Positions 1 through 11,718 of a stretch of 64,000 bases of DNA are shown here, in pieces; the stretch's first letter is position 1; every line of letters begins with the position of its first letter. The stretch is from Blepharisma japonicum (Eukaryota; Ciliophora; Heterotrichea; Heterotrichida; Blepharismidae), in the NCBI GenBank assembly GCA_949751835.1, contig CATKHK010000056.1, forward strand, positions 1-64,000, written 5' to 3'. Below the pieces are notes generated by a model. That model did not search any database. It saw only the letters and a list, made by a program, of their open reading frames with translations, and was not told the origin of the DNA. Made by a program: the position numbers and the translations under genes.

Positions 1-936
1 TCCTGTTAGTTTTTTTGTTGGAGATCTGCTACCAGATCGAGTAGGACTTCTTGATCTTAATCTTGTAGCGTCGTCAACAAGCTTGAGAAATGATTGACCC
101 ATTTCTTCTTTTAGCTTATCAAGAATGTTCTGGGTGTATTTTTGATGATGCTCTGCACCTTTAATATTGTCTAAGTAAGAGCACTTCCCACTTCTTATAG
201 GCCCAGATATTGGCAGGGGCTGAGGACGTGCTCTGTCAGGCTTTTCTTTTACTTCAGGAACTTTTTCAACAGGTTTGCTTTCAGTAAGGTCTTCAAAAGT
301 TTTAGGCTCTTCAATTTGATTAATTTCATTATGCTGCTGAAAGTCTTCCACCTCTTCGGACTTATTTAGTTCTTGATCTATAGGATTCGGTTCAAGTTTA
401 TGTTCATAAATTGCCTCAGATTGAATAGGTACATCATCAGATTTAACTGTACTCTCCTTTAGTTCAGATTCCTCAAGGCAAGTCTCTTGTTGAGGCTCGC
501 TTTCATTTTCAATATTGTCACATTCCTCCTTTTCTACTCTAGCCTCAGGTTCAGAAAATTCGAAATCTTGGCTTGAAGTGATAGTGCCCATGATTCTCAC
601 TCGCAAGATTTTATCTAAAGATGTTGAAGAATCAACCAGAGCTACAACTTCTCTTGGGACCTCAAACTCAAACCATTCATCCATTCTCTGAGTCAAGTCA
701 ATGCCAAATACTTGCTCTAACGATAAAGTAACTGAGCCAAGTGCAATATTGCCAGTTTGAATAAGGAGGTGGAGTTGGATATTAGGGCTTAACTGATCAA
801 GAGCTATTTTTACAGGAGTGCTTAAAGAAAGAGTTGCAACTTTACCTTCTAAACTGATTCTACACCAAATTTCTTCTCCATTTCCACTCCATATGTCAAC
901 TTCTTGGAGCTTCAGGCAAATAAACTTTGATTCCAT
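1..936 (-). CDS. C2-like domain protein, C-terminus outside window
   Basis: The reading frame starts at ATG 934-936 and stays open to base 1, so 312 residues are visible and the C-terminus is missing. Residues 1-115 look like an all-beta C2-type sandwich: alternating hydrophobic strands, a G-S-V-T-L-S strand and an E-W-F-E-F strand typical of the second half of C2 domains. Residues 120-230 are an acidic Glu/Ser/Pro linker of low complexity. Residues 255-312 are basic and end in Arg-Ser-Pro repeats (RSRSPTRSGSRSPT). I see no Ca2+-binding Asp cluster, so a protein- or lipid-binding role is more likely than Ca2+ sensing; that is inference. The family is not recognised. Its start lies 474 bases from the stop of the next gene on the same strand. 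Confidence 0.7.
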   Translation of the reverse strand, partial: MESKFICLKLQEVDIWSGNGEEIWCRISLEGKVATLSLSTPVKIALDQLSPNIQLHLLIQTGNIALGSVTLSLEQVFGIDLTQRMDEWFEFEVPREVVALVDSSTSLDKILRVRIMGTITSSQDFEFSEPEARVEKEECDNIENESEPQQETCLEESELKESTVKSDDVPIQSEAIYEHKLEPNPIDQELNKSEEVEDFQQHNEINQIEEPKTFEDLTESKPVEKVPEVKEKPDRARPQPLPISGPIRSGKCSYLDNIKGAEHHQKYTQNILDKLKEEMGQSFLKLVDDATRLRSRSPTRSGSRSPTKKLTG

Positions 937-1410
937 TTAACGATATTTATTAATTAATAAAAAACTAACTAATAAGTGTTTTAATGGTTTCATAACCTAA
1001 TTCAAGCTTTCTCTATTCAGACTTCTTATTTTTTAAATACAATTAAACTTCACTAAATAATATTTAAAATGCATAATGAGACGCAATCTCCGAAATTAAA
1101 AATCAAGTCAAGAGAAAGTGCTTTTCAAATTAAAATTGATACTTTTTAACAATAAATGCTAAAATAAAACAATAAGCCTATACACTAACAAAATTTTCAA
1201 AAATAAATAAATAAGACAATTAGGATCATACAATACTTTGCGTTTCAGCTACTTAATATAAATAAAATTTAGGTTTTATTGAAAATTCACTAACAGCCTA
1301 AATTTGAGCATTATCACTGCATATTCTAACTTAATCTGATATTTTATATATAAACTGCTAATAATGTAACACTTGAAAAAATAGCTTATATAATTTTAAG
1401 CAATAATTTA
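937..1410. other. intergenic, AT-rich, no gene seen
   Basis: This stretch lies between two minus-strand genes. It is strongly AT-rich with many TAA/TAG in all frames, and I see no coding trace, tRNA-like fold or repeat. It should hold the promoter of the partial C2-like gene and the 3' end signals of the RING gene. Confidence 0.6.
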
Positions 1411-2232
1411 TTAAATCACCTCGGTTAAACATAATGGGCAAGTTTTCTTCGCTTTCAGCCACTGATCAATACACTCAGCATGATATGAATGGTTACATTT
1501 TGGTAGCAATTTGGCCATTTCTCCCTTTTCCATGTTCACTAGACAGATTGAGCACATATTTTCTGCTGCTAGTGGAACAACAGGAAGTTCCTAAATTGGT
1601 TTTACGTTCATTTGGTCTTCATTCAAGCCGACTGGGACATTTCCAATTCTCTCTTCCAATGCAAGCAGTTGTTCATAAGTCATATTATCTTCATTTCTAG
1701 CCATCAACCCTCTCAGATTCATCACTATATCAAAATTACGCTGTGCTAAGACATCAGGGCCTTGTTGAGCGAACATATTCTCCAAATCTTCTTCACTGAT
1801 ATTGATGACTTCGTCTTGTGGAGCCATTTCACTCCTCCTCTTTAGTTCTCTTTGTTCGTTTCTTAATCGGATAATTATCTGTCGATTTTCTTCCATTTGA
1901 GCTGTCAAGTCATCAATTTTCTTTGTAAAATATACCTTTTGATTTTCCTGGGTGCGTTTTTTTAGCTTTCAATATTCTTCTTGTAAGGCTGAAGCAGTTT
2001 GTGGAGACCCGTTTGGCTTTCCTGATTGAACCCTTCTCGGATTGAGAACTGCTTGATGGGCAAATGGGATTTCTTTAACTTCTTCTTTTTCAGCAGGAAT
2101 AGGTTTTACAGCTTTTCTAATTGGCTGTAGCGGAGTTGCAATATTTCTTTGCACTTTTCTTTCTTCGAATTGAGGAATTTTTCCTTGTTTATGGTTAAAG
2201 TTTGGTTGTCTGTTCATTATATTTATTATCAT
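1411..2232 (-). CDS. RING-H2 finger protein, probable E3 ubiquitin ligase
   Basis: Two exons joined by a 15-nt intron (1591-1605) encode 268 residues. The C-terminus is a complete RING-H2 finger: CSIC, 14 residues, then CNHSYHAEC, then CPLC six residues before the stop. The spacing C-x2-C-x14-C-x-H-x2-H-x2-C-x10-C-x2-C is canonical, and a Trp (DQWL) sits where E2-binding RINGs carry one. The rest is polar, with a basic Pro-rich N-terminus and a charged helical middle (residues 90-150). One TGA (1969-1971) reads as Trp. The start could be the first ATG or the Met five codons later. A second possible 15-mer (GTA...AAG, around 1925-1939) has the intron geometry but ends AAG and is open, so I keep it as coding. 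The role, passing ubiquitin from an E2 to a substrate, follows from the family; the substrate is unknown. Confidence 0.88.
1591..1605 (-). other. 15-nt intron
   Basis: In the sense direction it reads GTAAAACCAATTTAG, phase 0. Its TAG would stop the frame just before the RING finger; removing it restores the finger. Confidence 0.93.
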
Positions 2233-2460
2233 ATTTTAAACAAGACCAGCTTGATTTAATTGTAGAAAGTATCTAATAAACTACGATGGAAGCTAATGAT
2301 CTTATTTCAGGATTTATCAGTGCTGATTACAATTTCAATATTTTATTTTTTCATTTAACACAATATTTTGTAAAAATAGAAAAATTCCTATGAGCAGATA
2401 AAAAAATGTTATCATTAGGGGATATTCATTATAAAATTATTAATAAATATATGTTTCATG
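2233..2460. other. intergenic, possible chance 62-codon plus-strand frame
   Basis: This gap holds the 5' flank of the RING gene. A plus-strand frame from ATG 2286 to TAA 2474 gives 62 residues with one TGA as Trp, but it runs into the antisense tail of the transporter and resembles nothing known. Confidence 0.4.
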
Positions 2461-3948
2461 CTAAATTCCTATAATACTTGAAATCAAAATAAATATCATA
2501 ATCACTGTGTTTAACCCTGCTATCGCCAAAGAAAGATACTATATGAAAGTTACTTTAGACGGGAAGGGAGCATCATAATTTGATGGAGTGTTGTTCATCA
2601 ATCTCACTGCTACATGCATAATTGGAATTGCAATTGGTTGAAGAAGAAATCCAAATAATCCTACCCAATTATAAATAAGGCTCTAAGTAAATCATACAAT
2701 ATCATACACGAAAAAAGCAATAAAGAAAGGAAAAAAGAGGCAGGCAGCTCTGAAATAATAGTGGGCGTTATTAGGAATATTCTTTGAGTCAACTCCATAA
2801 TAAAGAGTCATCAGATTATCTGAAAGAGGAAGTCCCATCAAAGGGAAACTTGAAAATACATCAATTGCAGGAAACAATACGATCACATAGGCTATCAGAT
2901 AAGTCCACCACTCACGGTCACTTTGACCCATCCCTGCAGAATATTCTCGAAATGATAAGGTGCACTCTCCTTCAACATCATGAATTGCCATGGGTACGAT
3001 CATTCCAATCATAGCATACAATACAAAGGACGTCACTGTCACAAGAACTATGATCTTCTTAAGATTTCGTGACCTAAACTTCATGAACTCAGATATGCTA
3101 GGAAACTGAACTTGGAAGAGAAAAGTGAATAAAATCACAGATGCCATATTCCCTAGCTTATTTGTCGTTGCTAGAGGAGGCATTTTAAAACTCTCGTGAT
3201 CATCATCGTCAACTTGCTTTTCTGAGGCCAGTAAACCAATTGATGCAAAGACCACAAGCGAAATTATGCAGAACCTCATTATAGTTAATAAAGATTGGAT
3301 CCATCTTTGTTCTCTAAGTCCTCTAATTGTTAAATAAGTCATAAAGAGACAATAAATCATTAAATATATCCAATAATTTGCATAGCAGGAATCAGAATAA
3401 GAAGAATGATCATATATATTGCATTTGCCAAGAGATCCTAGTGGGACATTAGATGCAAATGAGCTGGCAAAGACGGTTGCATACCCAGCCTGTGCTCCTT
3501 GCAAATAAGGAATGAGCATTAAGATGTAGAACTTACTTCATTTAGATCCAAAAAGGATTCTTACGCATTCACTGATATCAAACCTTCTGTTTGATATTGT
3601 GGGTCTGTAATTAGGGGAATTTGCTATTAGAATTTCTTGTGGGCTGATTCCAAAAATAATTTGTTTTCACGTTGGCCGGTTTACTTTTATGCCTTCCTCT
3701 CTCATCCTTGAAATGATTTCTGCTCTGCTCATTATTTCCAACAGCTGCATGCCTAAGTAGTAATTTTGGAGTGCCATGAATACCATGAAAATTAAAGAGA
3801 TCAATCACCCGCTGGTTGAAAATGAATAGGGTAATGCTAGAAAACCTGCTCCTACAACTATGTTAATTGAAAAGAAATATCCAGTTATCAGTCCAAATTT
3901 TTTCACCCCTTCTATTGAAACATCTGCAGTCATTTCAAGGATCGACAT
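2461..3948 (-). CDS. transmembrane amino-acid transporter (SLC36/38-like, AAAP family)
   Basis: Three exons (introns 2683-2697 and 2539-2553) encode 485 residues; three TGA codons in the first exon read as Trp. About ten or eleven hydrophobic segments are visible. The first helix has the family signature for the unwound TM1, I-V-V-G-A-G-F-L-A-L-P, and a later helix ends in F-Q-V-Q-F-P-S-I, where SLC38 members have the TM6 motif. A long charged loop (about residues 85-150) separates TM2 and TM3, and acidic residues (VDDDDHE) fill another loop. Known members move amino acids with H+ or Na+ across plasma or lysosomal membranes; the substrate here cannot be told. The ATG at 3946-3948 is followed directly by a typical short cytosolic N-terminus. 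The gene diverges from the big membrane protein across 374 bases. Confidence 0.88.
2539..2553 (-). other. 15-nt intron
   Basis: The sense strand reads GTAACTTTCATATAG, phase 0. Removal joins the last two exons of the transporter and leads into its final membrane helix. Confidence 0.92.
2683..2697 (-). other. 15-nt intron
   Basis: The sense strand reads GTATGATTTACTTAG, phase 0, and contains both a TGA and a terminal TAG. Removal keeps the transporter open. Confidence 0.92.
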
Positions 3949-4322
3949 TTTTGGCTTTATCAACTAATTCATTCCACAATAATATAAAATTATTAAGAAA
4001 TCATATCTGAATTATGATTCCGTTAAAATAAAAAAGATAAAATCTCTTAGTGTAAAGAAAGAAGATACGAACGTAAAACTCATAAATTTATATATTATTC
4101 TTTTCTGAGATCGAGATTATATCATCTTGCTGAGCAACATATATCTTTTCTGCATGCGTTGAAAAATTTAAGGAATGAGGTCTTTAAATTATCTTTGAGC
4201 ATTTGGATTTACTAATACTAAACAAAATAGATATCTTCATTATCCCTTGCAGCTTTTCTTCATAAATAATCTAATCCCATCTTTTTACTTTCTTAGTTTT
4301 CCTGCATTTACTTGCTTATAAA
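3949..4322. other. divergent intergenic region
   Basis: The two flanking genes start outward from this 374-base gap, so it must hold both promoters. It is AT-rich; a TATAAA sits at 4318-4323, touching the ATG of the right-hand gene. I see no other structure. Confidence 0.5.
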
Positions 4323-7300
4323 ATGGTTGAGAAAATTGGAATTTTATGTTTTACACTCATTCTTGGTGCCTTTATGACGTTTCATGGAGTCACAGGTGAT
4401 AATATTTCTGAATTAGAAGATCTTCAGAATCTTCGAGTCGCAGCTAACACAGGAGGGGTTTTTTACCTTAATGACTGAATTCAAGGTAAAAATCTAACTT
4501 ATGGTCTAAGCGGGGAATTCATCAATAACACTACAGCTGAATTTCCCCATTTATCCCAAGGAATAACCTTGGCTGGCTCAGTTAATAAAAATCAAAGCAT
4601 CACATCAGCAAACAGTTTTGAGTTAATAGGTCGAGATCCTAATAATCCAGGTACCATTTTCATTATAGAAGATAATAATTTAACTCTCTGGGACATTTCT
4701 GATCCTTCAGCTCCACAAATAATTACTTCATACCAGCCTCCTTTCCAATCAAGTATAATTACCTCGGTTCCATACTCAAATGGAGTTATTAGTGTTTGTG
4801 CGGTATTACAACCTACTCCAGCAGGTTTCAAAGCAGGTCTTATCAATGTTACAGACTATGAAGCGATCAATTACTTATCTGACATAAGTGTTACAATTAC
4901 ATCTAAGGGAAACATCATTGGCGCAAGTGTTTATGGCTTGGACAACGACATTTGGCATGCTGTTATCCTTTCTGATTCAGACTATCAAATTATGATTTTC
5001 CATTACAATTTGACGTCATTGTCTGCTGAACTTTTCAACCAGATAAATGGAAGCGTAGTTGAGGAGAAGCAATTCAACCCAATAACTGTCACTTTTAGTG
5101 ACACTGAAGGTTACATTTGTGACCAAATAAATGGAGTTTATCAGTTTCAGCTTGCAAATTTCCTCTCAGCTCCAAATAAGCCCCTTGTGATCACATCTCT
5201 ACTGGCAGACCCAACAGATTTTGGAGAGATCTTTTCATGCTATTTACAAGCTAACACTTTATATGTTGGAACTGCTTCTGGAATAATTTTATATGATCTA
5301 CCAGGACTTTCCTATATAAAGAAGCTTGCAAGATATCAAGATCCATCTCAACCCTATATACTAAGCAATCTTCCAAGAATCAGTACGTATCCTTCCGAGC
5401 TTATAACTGGCTACTATGTAATTGATGCAAATACTGTGACTTTCCGAGTTTCATATTTAAATGGAGAGCTTTATGAAAATCTGCTATTTGACATTCCAGT
5501 TAATGAACTTTTTTACGATGACTCAAATAATGACACAACTCCTCCTTACATTATTGCTTACAATGTCGATACTGATTTTTATTACATTATTTTTAGCACA
5601 TCAAATTATCTGCTTTCATATGAAATTGATACAAATCCAACGATCACCTTTTTTGCAAGCAACTCAGGCTATGCCTTTAATGGAACACTCGATGTCTGGA
5701 ACTCTTTTAACCAGATTTCTCCAAATGTAAGTATTGAAGGTGTAGATCCCAGAGATTACACAATCTATACATGGAGAGGAAACTCAGCAGCAGATGGATT
5801 TTTGAACCCTGAAACTATTGAGCTCTACACAGAAATTAACATAACACATCTTAACCAGGTTTTCTATCTTCCACTGACTAACTACTTCTCTGGACAGGAC
5901 TTGAGTTATCAAATGTATCTAAGTGACCCTATTGATGGATGTGAAGTCAATATTATCATGCCTCCAAAGAGTAAACTTATTTCTTCAATCCAGGTCACAA
6001 CAGCAGGGTACTCGCCAGTCGTTATATCAGATTTTGATGATCGATTGAGGGTAATTGTGGTTGTCCCAAGCTCTACGTCTTATGCGTATCTTTATTCATC
6101 AAGCAATGAAGGAACCTTTTTGCAATCTACGCTAAAGTGTTCAGATACCTCTAAGACTGCCACTCTTGCTACTACGTTTGACTTTGAAGATAAATATATC
6201 CTAATTGAGTGCTCATCCCAAAATGTAAATACTGGACTGTTTAATGTGGACTGGGATTTCTATGTTCTCTATACTGATTATACAGTTTCCTACTTGAATA
6301 CCATTTCATACACCCAAACTTTATTTTCCGAGAAAATTGGTTTAGTGTGTGATTTTTTCTATGCTTCCAAAGGCAATCAAATTCAGCTATTCAATATGAC
6401 AGTAGGGTCAAATGCAATAGCTCTGAATCCTCTTCAGACTATTAACAGCGACTCATTAACTGGAATTACAGAATTCACCCCTACTGACATTTCTCCTGAT
6501 AATGAGCTCTGCAATCTTTATGTCTATGATTTGGTCAACGGACTAATATTGGTTTATCTCAAAGATATCACTGAGAAGCAAACTCTGTATGATTATCAGC
6601 TCTTCATTACATTTGGAGACAGAGAAAGCAGTGTTTTTATATCTAATGCCAATGGAAACTTGTTTATTGTTTCTTCAGAAAAAGAAAATCCTTTCAGCAT
6701 ATTTGTTTGCTATGTAAATGAAAATGAACTTATATACGAAAATACTTTGCCAGTAATGCCAGACTGCAGCTACTCTGGACTTTCAGTGACTGATGACTTC
6801 TTACTAGTCTTCTGCCAGAACATTGAACAAAACAAGATTCTTGTGTTCGATTATCACAATCTTTATGCATTTGAAAGTCTTTATACAACTATCAATTTGT
6901 CCCAGGTTGGAAGTATATCAGCAGTTAATACAGACAAGAACCTTCTCTTCGTTTATTCTGGGCAGTACCTTAGCACCTATACTATTGGCCAAGTTTCCGA
7001 TTATATTTCTCTTTATCAGCACTCCTATATGCTACCTTACTTTACTGGGATTTCAACTTGGGCTCTTTTGGAATTCAATTTCACCCAAGTCCCAGAAGAA
7101 AATGTATCAGGCGACTTCAAGCTTATTGCAAAAAATGGATATTATTCTGATTCTGCGACTATCACCTTTACTTTCTTGTCCAGAGGTACAGTAATTGAAC
7201 TAAATGATAGATTCGACATCGAAAACTCAGTTCTGACCTCAGGGGACAAGGTAAAAGTTATTGATGCTCAATTTACAACCCCGATCCCAATGTCAGCGTT

Positions 7301-8831
7301 TATAGGCAATAATATAGAATTTGGCCTTGTGTATTCAAATAGCACTAGAATCGACCCAACAGATTACTGCAATTCAGGCCAGCCTATATGCATTCTAGGG
7401 AAATATTCTATGGGTGAAACCTTGACATACAATAACTTAACTACTTTTGCCTATGATATGGTCAGCTATGGAGAAATTCTTTATGTTTCTATACCAAATC
7501 ATATTCTTTCTTATAATACCAGTGAGTCACCTAACAAATTATTAGAAGTCTACAATCTCGCAGATATCAACCAATCGTATCTCACTTCCTGTTATAAAAT
7601 CCATACAGTAGAAGGGTATCCTCAGCTTTTAATTATGTCATGTGAGGTTTTTGCAAAATCCTCATCAACTTATGGGAATACTTACTTGATAACATGGAAT
7701 CTTACAGATTTTTCTTCAGGATTTCCAATACCATCAGCATATCCTGCTTATATGATTGAGTCTGTTGTTGATAGCTCACAACCTTACCCATTAGTGTTTG
7801 TGTTTGATGGAGAGGACTTAAAGATCTATCAACTCGTTAAACAAGGGACAGTGTATGAATTAAATACTTATTTCACTTTGGATGCAGAGTCATTGGATTT
7901 AAATCAGTTTTATTTGACTTCAATTATATACACAAGTCCTTCGGAGCTGATTTTGATTGAAGAAAGTGCAGGATTTCTTTGGCTCAAAACCAACAATTTG
8001 CCTCCAAATCCAGTTTTCTACGACTTGGTAAGCGTTATTTCATTTGAGTCGCTAATTGCTGACTATGGAGACCTACACTTCATGTCTGCTGTTCTGCTGA
8101 GTGATAATATGACTGTCATTGCTACAGAATATCAAGGGGACGCATATATTTTCCGCTTGGGAGACATGGACATCAATTTCATCAAGCAAATCCCATCTAT
8201 AAACGTAGAAAACGCCTACTGGATTAATTCTTTGGTAGCAATTGAGAGCTTGCAACTTTTTGCTTATCCCTATTTCAATTCAATAACTGACCAAACTTTT
8301 CTAAGAGTCGTCAATTATTCCCAGCCAAATAACAATGCAATTTATACTGAGATCCCACTTGGCTCTCTGTATCCTGAGTCCAGTAATGCTAATTTCCTCA
8401 GTGCAAGAATTATACTCGGAAACTCTGGAAAATATGGGACAGTGGAAATCATTTTGATGGTGCAAACACTCATAGACAGCACTGCTGAAATTATGAGCGC
8501 AACATTGAGGACGCTCCCACTTGTCATTTATAATCCAATCGAGCGCGAGGACTCTGAGACTTTACAGCTAGAAGCAAGTATTGAAGATTCAGGGTCAAGA
8601 GAATCTTTAGGAACAGCTAAAGTTGAGTTTTCTCCTAAAGGCTCAACTCCAAGTAAAGATGGGAGCAGCAGCAGCTCAGAATGATACAAAAAATGGTGGG
8701 TTTGGCTGGCTATTGGTCTTGGTATACTTCTTTTTATATCGATTGGAGTTTTCACGTACATTTATATCAGCAAGAGAAAGATAAAGAACAGATATGAGAA
8801 TATGATTGAAAGCGCAACACTAAACTCATAA
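4323..8831 (+). CDS. large type I membrane protein with a beta-propeller-like ectodomain
   Basis: A single exon of 1502 codons. Residues 1-25 form a signal peptide (I-G-I-L-C-F-T-L-I-L-G-A core). The ectodomain of about 1430 residues is rich in Asn, Ser, Thr, Tyr and Asn-x-Ser/Thr sequons and poor in Lys and Cys; it repeats short hydrophobic-Tyr/Phe strands about every 45-50 residues, as beta-propellers do. One transmembrane helix near residue 1460 (LAIGLGILLFISIGVF) is followed by a short basic cytosolic tail. The two TGA codons outside the long open stretch fall near the N-terminus and just before the helix, and both must be Trp to add the signal and anchor. I cannot name a family; an outward-facing adhesion or receptor role is inference. 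Confidence 0.85.
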
Positions 8832-8928
8832 ATTCATATTAATCTAATTATTTCATTACACTTTATAAGTTGTTCATTTAGCATTATGAATTATTTCAAA
8901 CAAAATTTGCAAGGCAATAAATTATTTT

Positions 8929-11259
8929 TTAAATTAGTTCCCATAGACCTACAGCTTTGTGATTTCCTTTCGAAAGAATCCATTCTCCAGATTTGGTTAT
9001 AGAAAATGACTGCAAGCCATAAAAATTTGTGCAAAAATTCTTATCCCTACATGCACGCGCTTCCTTTATTTTTTCCCCTTTGTCAGGATCATATAAAAAC
9101 ACTTTTCTTGATGTTTTAATAATCAAACCTCTTGGGCGAATAGCCATCAATTCAGCAGATTGGTGACACATCCCAAATTCTCTTATTTTTTCAGCCTTTT
9201 TAAAATCCCATATCTCAACTTTACCTGCATAATCTCCAGAATATAAAAAGTTACTGCAGTCAGAAAATAGCAGTGATCTAACTGGCTTATTCTCAACATA
9301 TTTTCACTTTTGAATTTTTTTATAATCTTGATTAAACTCCCATATTTTAATACTTCTATTATATGGCGGTGATGATGCAAGATATTTATCATTAGGTGAA
9401 ATTGCCAGAATGTCTGTAATGCAATCAATTATTGATGCAGGGTTTTTTTGTTCAAGATTTCAAATAACTATTTTCTTTCAATAAATAGACAAAAGTAACT
9501 TTCCAGAACCCGAAAAATTTAATAGCTTGCATTTGCTAGTTAAATTTGTTTTAAAGTTCCCAAATATTTTTTTGGTTTCAAGATTTCAAATAACAAATGA
9601 TCGAGGATTTTGCTCTACAGCAACATATTTCCGACATCTTGAAAATGTTGCAAGACCATCGTGATAATTTCCTGAACCTTTGATTCAATTCTCTGAGTGT
9701 TTATTGATTATATCATATCTATCAATATTACCGCAATTGGTAACTCTATATAAATAATTCTCACATGAAGAAAATGCTGCAGAAGTTGTAATATTATTCG
9801 TCAACTCAATTTTTTTTTGAAATTTTTGGGTTTCTAATGCTCATTGCTTTATTCGCCCATCATTTCACCCAACAATAATATATTTTCCACATTTTGTAAA
9901 ACAAACTGGCCAGCACTTTTTCCATGATCTTCAAATTGAAGATCTAATTTGAGCTATTATCATTTGCTTTTCAACATCAAGAATTGATATTCCATCTAGA
10001 TTTGAAAGAGCTATTTTATCTTCATAAGGGGATCATGAAATTCCTCATAGATCTTTAGACGGACATCATTTTGATACAAATTTCAATTCTTTTGTTTTTG
10101 AACTCATGATAGAAAAACCGTCGTCACATGCAAGGTAGAAATATTTATGGCTCGGTGAAAAAAAGAAGCGTGATATTATATTGCTAGGTATATAAAAATT
10201 TTCAACAGTTTCGTTTATAATGGATAGTTGCTTTATTATGCCATCAGAGATACATACAATAAATTTCCCACATTTAGTAAATGTAAGGTTGCTAAAATTT
10301 TTGACTTTTCATTTATTGCGAATTCTTAAATGTTTTGAACAATTTAGTTGGACAAAATCTCAATGGCTAAATGCTATATATTTTCCACATGGAGAAAATG
10401 CGAAACTGGTTACTTGATCATGCACTTTTTTTGGTTTTACTTTATTTTTGATATCTCATATCCAGAGTAAAAGGTCGCAACCTCTAAAAGCAATAAAATT
10501 TCCACAAGGAGAAAATTCAGCATATTGGATATTAATGTATAATGTCTTGAGAAATGTGCTTTCCTTCAAGTTTCATAAATTTGCACAATTTTTGCTGCAT
10601 GTAAGAAGAAAGTCATCATTTTTTGAAATTTTAACGATTTTTATAAATTTCTTATGTTTCCCAAGTAATATACAGTTGCTAAATAATGCATCTCTTAAGT
10701 CACATTTCCTAAAATTGCAGTTGTAAAATTTTGATTGAGTGAAGTTTACTGCTTTGAGATTGCTATACTCAAAATTTACATTAAAAAATAAACATTCTGA
10801 TAGATTAGCTCCTGAAATATCAGTTCTACTGAAATCTAAATTTCTAAATTCAAAATCTGCTCTATTTAATATAAAAATTGCATTTAAGGCTGCTAGATTT
10901 ATGGAATCTGAAGATTTAGTTAGCTTGATGATATTGCATAAGTCTTCTTGCAAATTTTGAGTAATTATTAATGGAACTAGAAGAATAATGATGTCTAAAT
11001 GATTTTCGAAGTTTATTTTATTAAAATAGCTGGATAATATTGAGTCAATGTCTTTTAAATTTGGAATATCCCTTGCGATTACTTTAGCGATAAATAATTT
11101 TGTGTCATTTGATGGCTTAGAAACACATAAGAAATAAAATTTTGATTTTGAGGATAGAAGATATTGATTTTTCTTGATGCCAGCAATATGCATTTGAACA
11201 CTGGCTTTATAATTAATTATTACCATAATAAGTCTAATAGAGATTTTATCAGAAAACAT
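8929..11259 (-). CDS. pentapeptide-repeat / WD40-repeat fusion protein
   Basis: One exon of 776 residues with about fourteen TGA-Trp codons. Residues 1-130 are helical and unassigned. Residues 132-200 are pentapeptide repeats of the A(D/N)LxF kind (for example NLDFS, ANLSE, NFEYS, AVNFT). From about residue 250 to the end come WD40-type blades, each recognisable by F-S-x-C-G-K-Y-I or a variant and by closing I-W-x or W-x dipeptides. Both repeat types are scaffolds, so a protein-binding role is likely and no catalysis is visible. A coding-like stretch in the same frame (11275-11445) lies just upstream, cut off by two TAA codons, so the present N-terminus may be truncated. Pentapeptide plus WD40 architectures occur in large eukaryotic and cyanobacterial scaffold proteins. 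Confidence 0.8.
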
Positions 11260-11274
11260 AAAATTTTAATAAGC

Positions 11275-11445
11275 TTAAAAGAAAGGTTTAAATCAAATAT
11301 CATTAGGGGATTTTAACAATCCTTCTTGAGTTTTCAGCTTATTTAATTTTAAATGCAAAAAATTAATTGCTGCAAATTTATCTCATTGAATATATAAAAA
11401 TAGCATTTTGAGAAAAGAAATTAGTTCAAACAAACTTATATGTTT
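11275..11445 (-). pseudogene. coding-like remnant upstream of the pentapeptide/WD40 gene
   Basis: This 57-codon stretch is in the same frame as the gene downstream and reads as a normal helical protein (…LFELISFLKML…WDKFAAINFLHLKLNK…, one TGA as Trp). It ends in TAA, and a second TAA follows before the downstream ATG. No GT...AG of 15-16 nt spans these stops. It is either a lost N-terminal part of that gene or an unrelated remnant. Confidence 0.4.
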
Positions 11446-11718
11446 TTAATTATTATGAGATAAGAAATTATTTAGTAATTACTAATGACTAATAATGCAA
11501 TTTCTATTTATGTTTTGAAAGATACTAAAATGCAAAGATAAATAAAATAATTAAGTATAATAGAATTAAAGCATATCTCATTGATTGAGCGAAGTGTGAG
11601 ATAAAGTTTTTGGCAAAATTACTAAAAGATACAATTTTTATCAATAGCGATTATATTAAATATTATTTTTTCAAGTTGTGAAGAAATTTCCTACATATCT
11701 TATTGATCTAAAAGTAAC

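Noticed and set aside
1925-1939. Possible twelfth intron (GTA...AAG, 15 nt) in the RING gene
   Set aside because: It ends AAG, not TAG or CAG, and is open in frame, so splicing is not needed.
2286-2474. 62-codon plus-strand frame with TGA as Trp
   Set aside because: It overlaps the tail of the antisense transporter, has no family and ordinary AT-rich composition.
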